64,000 bases of DNA from contig JAPMXV010000075.1 of assembly GCA_026936335.1 (NCBI GenBank), positions 1 to 64,000 of the forward strand, in the 5' to 3' direction. The stretch is from Mantamonas sphyraenae (lineage: Eukaryota; CRuMs; Mantamonadidae). Below the pieces are notes generated by a model that had not been told where the DNA came from, did not search any database, and saw nothing but the letters and a program-made list of their open reading frames with translations. The translations under genes were made by a program, and so were the position numbers. Below, in pieces: positions 1 to 10,500 of this stretch. The stretch's first letter is position 1; each line of letters starts with the position of its first letter.

Positions 1-167
1 CCTAACCCTAACCCTAACCCTAACCCTAACCCTAACCCTAACCCTAACCCTAACCCTAACCCTAACCCTAACCCTAACCCTAACCCTAACCCTAACCCTA
101 ACCCTAACCCTAACCCTAACCCTAACCCTAACCCTAACCCTAACCCTAACCCTAACCCTAACCCTAA
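1..167. repeat. Telomere repeat array, CCCTAA
   Basis: About 28 uninterrupted copies of CCCTAA (TTAGGG on the other strand) run from the first base to 167 with no variant units. This is the canonical repeat of animals, many fungi and many protists, and it marks the left edge as a true chromosome end. It changes abruptly to unique sequence at 168. Confidence 0.98.
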
Positions 168-436
168 GGTGTGTCCATATCCCGTGTATGTGATGATTCC
201 GGTCTACGTCATGTGAGTTGTGCTTGTGTCTGCTGGCGGGGTGGCTGAGTTGGGAGTTGACATGGGGCAGTGGGCAATGGGTGGGAGTGGAAATGTCGCT
301 GGTGAGTGGCCTGTGTCTTGCAACGCCGCGCAGTCAACACTGCCCATCCGCCTTCAACCAAAGTATCACCAACAGCCACAACACCCTCCACAAGTCCAAC
401 ACAATCCACATACACTCCAGTACCACCACCACCACC
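168..436. other. Short unique spacer between telomere and first gene
   Basis: This 269-base stretch holds no gene I can support and no subtelomeric satellite or degenerate telomere repeat. The last 80 bases are rich in CA and CCA and run into the start codon of the first gene, so they probably serve as its 5' UTR and promoter. Open frames here are short and lack the strong codon bias of the neighbouring genes. Confidence 0.5.
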
Positions 437-3400
437 ATGGACAAAGACTACTCAAGCACTCCGGAGCAACAACACACACCCAACATCTACCCAGCGTGCG
501 TTCTGCCTTCCACTCCGTTTTCTGACTGCCCGCTCCTCCCGCTTCCTTGCCTCCTCCATGCCTCCGTTGCGTCCCTGCACTCCTCCCCTGCATCTCCACT
601 ACCCCATCACCACCGTTGCTGCCTTCTCCGCTCTTCTCCGATCCCATCTCCCCTGTCACTGCCCTCCCCGTGGCCACTTTTCCGCGTCTGCCAATCTCCT
701 CCGTTTTTCCCTCCCTGCTCGTTCCAGCCTCCCTTCACCCCCGCTTCTGCTCTGACGGCGTCCGTTCCGCCTTCCGCTCACCGTTCCCACTCCGCCCTGC
801 CCCTCCGCGTCTCCCCACAGCTACGGGTATATGGTCCCTCCAATGGCTGCCCAGCCGTTTCCGAACGTGCTGCCCGTCTCTGGCGTACAAAACCCGTACC
901 AGCACCCACAACCACCCATCATCTGGGTCCCTGTCAACACCCACCCCCAGCAGCACCACGCATATGCTCATCAGGGCCACCCATACTACGCCTACCCTCC
1001 TCCGCCGCCTCCTCAGCCGCGACAAACCGCCCAGATGCGCTTCGCTCAGCCTCCGTCCCACCCTCCCCCTGCTCAACTCACCACAAACCACAATCGCGTC
1101 CCGAAACGCGTCAGCCCTGCCTTTGTGGGCATCACACGGACTACATCTACCACCACAACGTCCTCCTCCTCCCACCAGGCCACACGGCAGACCGGAGACA
1201 GCGACGACGACGACGCAGACCAAGACACACACACACATGACACTGGCGACGTGGAGGACCTGATGTTCCTGAACTTTGGCCACCGTGAACCACGGTCAGT
1301 CCCCAGCAACTCAGAGTGGATGGCCAGCTCATGGATGGAGGCGTCCGAAGAAGACGACGAGGCAAACGACGCAACCCAGCAGCACGTGGACGACGAGTTG
1401 GACACTCAGGGCCCACTCAGCTTTGCAGACACTGGTGATGCCATGGATGAGGAGTACATGCCGCAAGACGACAGCGACGACAACACAGACGACATGGAAC
1501 AGGAGGACACGGACGAGTGGCAGCCGAGGCGCACAAGTAGAGGCCGCACACGACGAGGATACCACGCCAGTCGACTCACTGGTTCACACTCGATGGAAGG
1601 CAGCGGGCAGCGCAGGCTCAGGGTCACGGCTGGCAGTGGCAAAGAGGCAGGAACGTCGAGCACACTGGCAAGGAGGGCCAAGAACGGGGACAACGGCGCA
1701 CTTAAGAACGCAGGGGTGTACAAGAGGAACAAGTTGCCAGATGTTGTTGCGCGCAAAGGGTGGTCGCAGAACTGGCGCAGTGAAGAGCGCAGCCACAGCA
1801 ACAAGAAGGAGCACACGGCACTGCTGAAGCACATGCACACTATTGCTAACGAGCATCCCATCGACGTCATCCCCGACCTCATGACCCTGCAGGCCCGTGT
1901 TTTGGTCTGCCATGGCACACTGAACACGCTGGTCCGACAGATTCAGCTCGCTCTGGGCAACATTCCCCTCTCCCAGGGCGACATGGCACTCTGCCTCACC
2001 CTTCTCGGCCGTGACATGGATCCACATGCGTGCAGCAATGCCATCCACGACGCCGGTCTGGCCATGGGTGTGACAGAGGCTGGGTTGAAGGTGTGCTGGC
2101 TGGAGGAACCACACGACCACGGCGACACCAACTACGCCCTCCTCCACCTGCTCATGGCAGAGATGGACACCCTTGGCAACAGGCCCCATCCCACCACCTG
2201 GAAGGAGCACAAGCAGACCCAGCTGTGGCTGCAGAAAGCACGACGCCCCGCTGACAACGACAGCGACCCACACTGGACACAATGCGACTACGACCACCAC
2301 CTCACCACCACCAACGTGGACAAGTGGCATCCTGTGTCTGTGCGCAGTGGCTGGAGCTCATCCTCAGACGAGCGTGGCAGCTGCACAGCGCGGGAGTTCC
2401 AGACGCTGCTGGCACACATGAAGGCACGCGCAGCCAAGAACCCTCGCCATCAGCACACACACGAGCACCAGGCACTGCGTGAGCTGATCAACAACGGCAG
2501 CATGAATTCCCTGGTGCGACACATCATCCTGGCACTGGGCAACGTTGGCGTGCCGCCTGTCGACCTGGCTTTCTTTGTCCGTCTTCTGAGGCCACACCTC
2601 ACCTACAAGCAGGTTCGCGTTGCCATCAAGGACAACCTCACCTGCGGTGCCACCTCCCTCTCCCTCAAGATCGCCTGGCTCGATACCCCCCAACCTAGCG
2701 ACGCCACACTGCACACCCTCCTGCACACCCTCATCGACCGCATCACACCCCACATCACCACCCGCCCCACCACCACTGACGCCGTCAATGCCCTCGACAT
2801 CCCCGAGCTTGTTCTCCCCGAGCCCACAGGGGAAGAGATGATGGCCACGGAGGATGGATTGCCAGATGGCGTTGTGCGCAGTGGCTGGACGCAGTGGCGC
2901 AAGAGCGAGCGCAGCCACAGCAACAAGAAGGAACACACGGCACTGCTGAACCACATGCACGCTCTGGCCAATGAGCATCCCGTCGACGACATCCCCGACC
3001 TCACGACCCTGCAGGCGCGTGTTGTGGTCTGCCATGGCACCGTGACCACGCTGGTCCGACAGATTCAGCTCTCTCTGGGCAACATCCCCCTCTCCCAGGG
3101 CGACATGGCCTTCTGTCTCACCCTCCTCGGCCGTGATATGGATCAACATGCGTGCAGCCTTGCCATCCGACACGCTTGTCTGGCCATGGGTGTGACAAAG
3201 GCTGGGTTGAAGGTGTGCTGGCTGGAGGAGCCACACGACCACGGCGACCCCAACTACGCCCTCCTCCACCTGCTCATGGCAGAGATGGACACTCTCGGCG
3301 ACAGACCCCATCCCACCACCTGGAAGGAGCACAAGCAGACCCAGCTGTGGCTGCAGGAAGCACGACGCCGTGCTGACAACGACAGCGACCCACACTGGAC

Positions 3401-4040
3401 GCAATGCGACTACGACCACCACCTTACCACCACCGAGGTGGACAAGTGGCTTCCAGAGTCTGTGCGCAGTGGCTGGAGCAGTGCCAATCACGGCGACGAG
3501 CGTGGCAGCTGCACGACGCGGGAGTTCCAGACGCTGCTGGCACACATGAAGGCACGCGCAGCCAAGTGCCCTCGCCATCGGCATGCAAATGAGCACCATG
3601 CACTGCGTGAGCTGATCAACAACGGCGATCTGCTGTCCCTGCTGCGACACATCATCCTGGCGCTGGGCAACGTTGGCGTGCCGCCTGTCGACCTGGCCTT
3701 CTTTGTTCGCCTCCTCAGGCCACGACTCACCTACAGGAAGGTGCAAGGTGCCATCAGCCACACCCTCACCCGCGGTGTCACCTCCCTCTCCCTCAAGATC
3801 GCCTGGCTTGACAACCCCAATCCCAACGACGCCACACTGCACACCCTGCTCCACACCCTCATCGACCGCATCACACCCCACACCACCACCCGTCCGACCA
3901 CCTCCGCACTCGTCAACGCCTACCCCATTCCCCCCTTCACCCTCCCCAAGCGCAAAGACCCTTCCTCCTCCTCCTCCTCCTCCTCCTCCTCATCATCATC
4001 ATCATCATCCTCCTCCTCCAAACGCCAACGCCTCGAATGA
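437..4040 (+). CDS. Unknown repeat-module protein 1 (four modules, A-B-A-B)
   Basis: I do not recognise this family. Two exons are inferred, 437-495 and 821-4040; the intron has a GTGCGT donor, a pyrimidine-rich body and a CCCACAG acceptor, and the joined reading is smooth, giving about 1092 residues. The N-terminus (1-130) is rich in Pro, Tyr and Gln, followed by a strongly acidic stretch (about 150-260) and a basic patch. Four related modules begin near residues 332, 528, 705 and 901. Each starts with a GW motif, has a helix-like stretch with HMHxxAxEHP, then a core resembling ALGNxPL, then LxxCWLEEP or LxIAWLDxP. Modules 3 and 4 are near copies of 1 and 2. The end is a run of about 20 Ser followed by KRQRLE, a plausible nuclear localisation signal. 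The downstream gene carries 16 more modules. Role unknown; a nuclear scaffold or binding protein is only a guess. Confidence 0.75.
1757..3955 (+). repeat. In-frame tandem duplication of about 1.12 kb
   Basis: The two-module block starting near 1757 recurs near 2879 at an offset of 1122 bases (374 codons), rising to 1128 in the second half because of a two-codon insertion in the second copy. Long stretches are nearly identical at DNA level, for example around 1791 and 2913, and around 2201 and 3323. It is a recent unequal-crossover type duplication that kept the reading frame. Confidence 0.9.
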
Positions 4041-4512
4041 ACCCTTTAATCTAACCTCCGGGATCTCGACATCATGTTGCCTGCACACGCTTCCATCCAA
4101 ACGCACCCAATGCCAATCCAAACTCGTGCCAGCGCGCCACCGCACGGAATACAACATCCTGACAGCGTACGTCCCTGCAAATCCGCATACTATGTCCCCA
4201 CACCCGTTTATACCGTTTCAGCCGCCCCATTGGTTCATGCATACCAACACGTCAGCACCCACCGCCATTCTGCATTCACCCGTTTGTCCATGCAACTTGG
4301 TAACTGCATCCGTGCCACTCACACCCCGCATCTACCACCTGCAGCACAGGGATGCACAGTTCGCGTGTTGCACCTGCCGGTACACGAGCGAATCCCTCTG
4401 CAAGGTACGCCCCTCCAGCTCCTGGCGCATGTGTCCCAGGGACCCCATATTCCCCTCGCTGACACGTCAACCCGCACAACAATGCACGCACTCACCCTTC
4501 ACCAGTGCGTCC
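4041..4512 (+). other. Spacer upstream of the second module gene
   Basis: No separate gene is supported in these 472 bases. The frame of the downstream protein is open throughout, but composition and codon choice differ from the module region. An in-frame ATG at 4192 would add a Pro-rich leader (MSPHPF...) reminiscent of the N-terminus of the first module gene, so part of this stretch may be coding or contain a 5' exon. Another frame from 4074 is also open to 4577 and holds Tyr/Pro-rich patches. RNA would settle it. Confidence 0.4.
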
Positions 4513-7500
4513 ATGGACCTAGAAACCCCTGTCAACACCTCTCGGCGTGCTGCACGTCGACGACCTACCTCATCTAGTGGTGGTACGGGTCTTTGGAAAC
4601 CAACCACCTCCGATTTTCCAGCTGACGGCGATGACACCCGCACAACACGCTCAGTTGCTTATGCCGACGAGCACCATGCCATCACAAACCTCGTGCACGC
4701 ACTGGCCGAGAGCAACCCCCTCCCAACTCTCTCAGAGGACCAGCTGCACCGCGCAAAGCTTGCGTCATCGCCCACGGGCATGCACAACACCATCAAACGG
4801 GTCCTGCTGGCCCTGGGCAATCCGCCCCTCCCTGCCTTCCACATTTGCCTGTTCGCCTGCCTCGTGACACCTGACTACGATCCACAGGCAGTCAACACAG
4901 CGCTCGGCTCCTTCGCTCACAGCCTTCACTACGGCGTCTCAGACTCCGGTCTGCGTCTGATGTGGCTGAAAGAAAACCACACTGACGACGACGAAGAAGA
5001 GGACCCCGTTGCCTATTCGTACATCCTTCACCTGTTGGACAGCAGCTTGCAGGACCTCTCCGAGCAGCCACAGGAAATCGACGACATCAAACGCCTCCTC
5101 TCAACCCGTAGCAACTGGGCCCCAGCCATCTCCACCGAGGGCTCGTGGCCTCGCTACTCCGGACGCAACCACTGTGATCAAGCAGAGTACGTCGAACTCG
5201 TCGCATACGTGCACGACCTGGCTGACAAACATCGGGGCACCGACATCGACGACGCTGTACCGGCCAATCTGTCCGTTCGCTCGCTTTTGCGCCACGTCTT
5301 TGTAGCTGTCGGCAACGTGCCTCTCCCTCCGTTCGAGGCTGCCCTGTTTGCGTGCATCATCCAACCCGACGTCGAACCCCAGCAGTGCCGCAACCGACTG
5401 AGTGACATGCTCGTCAGGGGCGTCACCGACACAGATCTCAAGGTTGGATACCTGTCGTGGGAGCACGTGTCATCTACGCCTTTCATTCCAGCCATCCTGA
5501 AGGAGTTGGACGACCGCCTGACCTCGTCGACCTCGCCGCCGACGACGCTGGAGGAAATCAGTGACATGGTCAGCTCCACATCCGTCACGCCAGACAATCC
5601 AAGCTCTGATATGGTCATAGAGGACACAGTCGGCGTCGCTGCGGCTCCGTGGCTCCTCTCGCCACCACCGGAGTCTGGATGGCCCAAGAAGGGGCCTCGC
5701 GAACACTGCAATCCGGACGAGTACCGCAGTCTATGCGCGCACATTCAGCGTATTGCTTCAGCACAGCAACCCACCTACGCCGACTACGAGGCGCTTGCCG
5801 ACGATATCCCGAACCATGGCGCCCTTGGACTGATGCGCCTGGTGTTTGTCGCGCTCAACTTCACGCCCCTTCCTCCCTTGGAGCTCTCTTTATTTGTGCG
5901 CATGCTCAATCCGGCATACACGACGCAGCGTATCCGCAAGTCAGCCGTCATCGGCGTCCACGGAGTTTTCAAAAACCATCTCAAGCTCGCCTGGGCTGTG
6001 CCAAAGGACGAAGACACATTCTACCCGGCCATTGTCCATCGCATCGCACACTGCCTCTCCATGATCGAAGATCAAATCGTCACCTTTGAAGATGCAGACA
6101 GTGCAGTGTTTGGGCATCTCACCGACTCGGCCGCAGAAATTCACGCTGAAATATCCACGTCTCCGAGTACCATGCCGACATGGCCTCCGAAGCACACACC
6201 GGCCTTTTCGAGGAGCCTGCGCAAGGCTGCCAACGAGTCTGAACTGCAGGCGCTCACAGCCCACATCCGTCGCATCACCATCGACCACCCAGTCACCTGG
6301 AATGAGCTTCGATTCCTTTTCCACATGTTCGACGGCAGCACGGTGCACGACGTTGTCGCTGCCATCTTTGTCTCCCTGGAAAACGTGCCGCTGCCGCACG
6401 GCACCCTGGAGCACTTTGTACAGATTCTGGGCCCGGAGTTCAACCCGACCACTTTTCGCAATTTCATCACTGGCAACCTCATACAACATGCCACCGACGA
6501 CGGCCTCCTGCTCTACACCTACCCTGCCGCCGCCGACGAAGCAGAGTTTTCACCAGGCATCGCCCACACGCTCCTCCGGCGCCTTTCGGTTGCCCCGTCG
6601 TCCTCTGCGGAAACGACCGATGACAGGGACGACTCGGTGGTACGGGTCGACGACAGTGACGACGGCATGGACATCCAAGACAGCCCAACGGCCTCCACAG
6701 CCATCTGGCCGCCCACCGTGTTCGACATGGGCATCTACTCTCCAAGGAAAATGCGAAGCAAGGTCACCCCGGGCGAGTTTGCTGCCCTCAAATCATACAT
6801 CCGCGGCATCACCCTCGCCCACCCTGTGTCACAAGCGCAGCTCGACGAGCTCCCTGACATGGCTGAAGGCAGTATGGTCGAAGAAATCGTTGCCGCCATC
6901 TACGTGGCGCTGGACAACACGCCGCTCCCTCTCTTTGAGCTTGCCCGCTTTGTCCACATCCTCGACCCCACCGTCCGACCCACTGATATGTCCATCATCT
7001 CCAAGCAAGCGCTGAAACCAGTGCGCACACTCGACAACCTGCGCCTGTTTACGATGCCGGATGCACACATGCACGCTGACGGTATCCCTGCGATCGCACA
7101 CTACCTGCTGGCGCATTTAGAGCGTGTGGATAGACCGTGCGCGTCACTGGACTCTGCCAACGCCCACACAACTGCCTCGGCTACGTCCAGCTCAACCTCC
7201 TCCTCATCCTCCTCATCCTCCTCCTCAACTACCATTACTACCACTACCACCACCTCCACCTCCTCCTCCTCTTCCTCAGTCCCTCCAACGTGGCCTCCCG
7301 AGCACCAGCCATTCTCGAAGAGGACGGGTATCCTAACCTTGCGCAAGGCTGCCAACGACGCAGAACTGCAGGCAATCACAGCCCACATCCGCCGCATCAC
7401 CATTGCCCACCCGGTGACCCAAGAGCAACTGGACGACCTGCCCGATTTGATCGACGGTTGCACGTTGCGAATCGTGGTTGCCGCCATCTTTGTCGCCCTG

Positions 7501-10500
7501 GACAACATCCCGCTCTCCAGCCGAGAACTGCAGCAGTTTGTGCACGTGCTTGCCCCCATCTTCAAACCGAAAACAGTGCAGCGCTTTGCGAGTGACTATT
7601 TGCGGGGCACCGCCACCGACGACGGCCTCCTGCTCTACTCGTTCCCGACCGCCAAACAGGAAGCAGACTTCTACCCGAGCATCGCGCACACACTCCTCAA
7701 GCACCTCTCACGACACGTGCCCACTGTAAAAGACGAGATGGATGCCCAGCGATCCGCGCCCAACCCACCCGCGTGGCCACCCGCGCTCACCGACCTGTTC
7801 AACCGCGCTTCAAACGCACGGACCGCCGTTGCCGACGCTGAGTTTGCCGCACTCACAGACCACATCCGCCGCATCACCCTCGCCCATCCTGTGTCACAAG
7901 CGCAGCTCGACGAGCTCCCGGGCATGGTCGATGGGACCATCGTCCACGACATTGTTGCCGCCATCTACGTGGCCCTGGACTACACGCCGCTCCCTCTCTT
8001 TGAGCTTGCCCGCTTTGTCCACATGCTCGACCCCACCGTCCGACCCACGGATCTGTCCAACTTTTCCAAACAACATCTGCAGCGGGTGAGCACGATCGAC
8101 AACCTGCGTCTGTACACGATGCCGGACGCCCACAAGCACGCAGACTTCATTCCAGCGATTGCGCACCACCTGCTGGCACGGCTGGCGCACGTGGATGGAC
8201 CGTGCACCAAGCTGGCCTCTGCCGCCGCCACTCCGTCCACACAGCCGATCACAAACACACCAGGCGCATCTGCCTACTGGCCTCCAAACCACTCGCCCCT
8301 CGATGCCCAAGGTGATTCCGTGTCCCTGCGCTCCGCCGTCACTCCGGACGAGCTCAAGTCCCTGTTGGACCACGTGCGTCACGTGGCCAAAGCACACCCT
8401 GTTTCAGCAGCCGATTTCAGCGAGCTCCCCGACCTGGTTTACGGCAGTGATTTGCAAGAGGTCGCTTTGGCCATCAGTCTGGCCCTTGGCAACGTTCCTC
8501 TGCCGTTGATTGAGCACATCCGCTTTGTTTGCATGATCTGTCCTCAAACGAACTCCCAGTACATGTCCTACTTCATCAAGCACGAGTTTGACGCCTTTGT
8601 CACCGACGACAACTTGGTGCTGTACCATCCGCCCAACGACGCGGCGACAGAGGTGCATTACACGCCTGCCATTGCCCATCACATCCTGGCACATCTGCAG
8701 CACGTGGATGGACCCGCCACCGTGGTGGCCCGCCTCTCGCAGCTGCAGTTTCCTACCCCAGCCCAGCCCGACCTCCGCGCAGCGCCTTCATCATCATCAC
8801 CATCCTCCTCCTCCTCCTCCTCCTCCTCCTCCTCCTCCACCACCACCACCACCTCCTCTTCACATCCCCTGACTTGGCCACCGACCCTACATCCAAACAA
8901 CCCAAACACTGCGGTGAGAAACCCCCGCATGTCGGCCAACACTGCTGAGTTTGCCGCACTCACAGACCACATCCGACGCATCACCCTCGCCCATCCCGTG
9001 TCCCAAGAGCAGCTCGACGAGCTCCCGGGCATGGTCGACGGCACGATGGTCTACGACATTGTTGCCGCCATCTACGTGGCCCTGGACAACACGCCGCTCC
9101 CTCTCTTTGAGCTCGCCCGTTTTGTCCACATGCTCGACCCCACCGTCCCGCCCGCTGATCTGTCCAACTTTTCCAAACAGTACCTGAAACGTGTGACCTC
9201 CACCGACGGCCTGCGCCTGTACACGATGCCCGGCGCCCACAGGCACGTTGCTTTCACCCCTGCAATCGCACACCACCTGCTGGCGCATCTGGAGCACGTG
9301 GATGGTCCGTGCACCACTCTGGCATCCGCCAGCACCCACGACGTTGTCACACCCACCGCCACCATCACCACCCCCGTCTGGTCTCCCACGATCACAGAGA
9401 CAACCGATACCCTGAACGATATCAGGCACGCACGAGTGCTCCTCACCGCCGAGGAGCGAGAGCAGGTCGCCGCCCTCATCGACTCGATGGCCAATGCCAA
9501 TGTGCCCACCCACGCAGACTACCTGAACTACAACGACCTCTGCGCAAACACAGACCATGCTGTGATCCACCAGAGCGTCTTCAACGCTGTCAACAACACT
9601 CCCCTGCCGGATCGCTACCACTTGTTCTTCTGCTTGACCATCAACTCCACCATCCGTCCGAAGCAGCTGGTCAACCACATGAAGACGCACTGCCGCTTTG
9701 GATGGACCGACTCCGGCATTGGCGTCGCTATGCCTCGAACCTCTAGCCGCGACCACTTCAACCCGGTTGTCGCCTATCGCCTTCGAGACGTGCTCGCCTC
9801 TACAACGCCGCCCGAATCCCGCGCAAGGGAGACCCTGCAGGCGCTCGACTTGCATCGGCTGCCGCCACATCCTGCGCCTAGCACACACCCTGTGCGCGAG
9901 GACGATACCACCCACCTGGCGGTGTGGACTCCCGTGATGGCATCCACGAAACCCACCGCGCCACGCTTCACCCTCACCAGCCTCGAACGCACCCAAGTCA
10001 GAAACTACATTGACCGCGTCGCCGCCACCATGCGCAACCCCACGGACGAGGACTACGAGCTGTACGCATCCATCAAGATCGCACGTGTTGCGTTCGACAC
10101 CATTTTCGGCTCGCTGGGCAACCTGCCGACCCTGGTCGTCATCCTTTTTGCCTCGTTCTTCCTCCAAAGAGCGCCAACTTCCCTCAAGAACTTGATGGAG
10201 ACCTATGTCAACCTCTCCTACACTGCGAGTGCCCTCCAGGTGGCCTCTCTGAAAAGGCCCAAACCAGAATGCTTCAACCCAGTCGTTGTTCAGCGCATCA
10301 AAGACTGCCTCGACGTCCTCTCCGAATGGCCTCGGGGCTTGTCCGACGTGGAAAGGGTGATGAACGAGCACCGTGCCATCTTGCCCACGCCGCCCCAACC
10401 GAACCAACGAGGATCCGCTCAACAGCTCTGGTCGCCCACAATTCACAAGCAGGGATGGCGTGGGGCCGAGCGCTACTGTACTCCGAATGAGTACAAAGTT

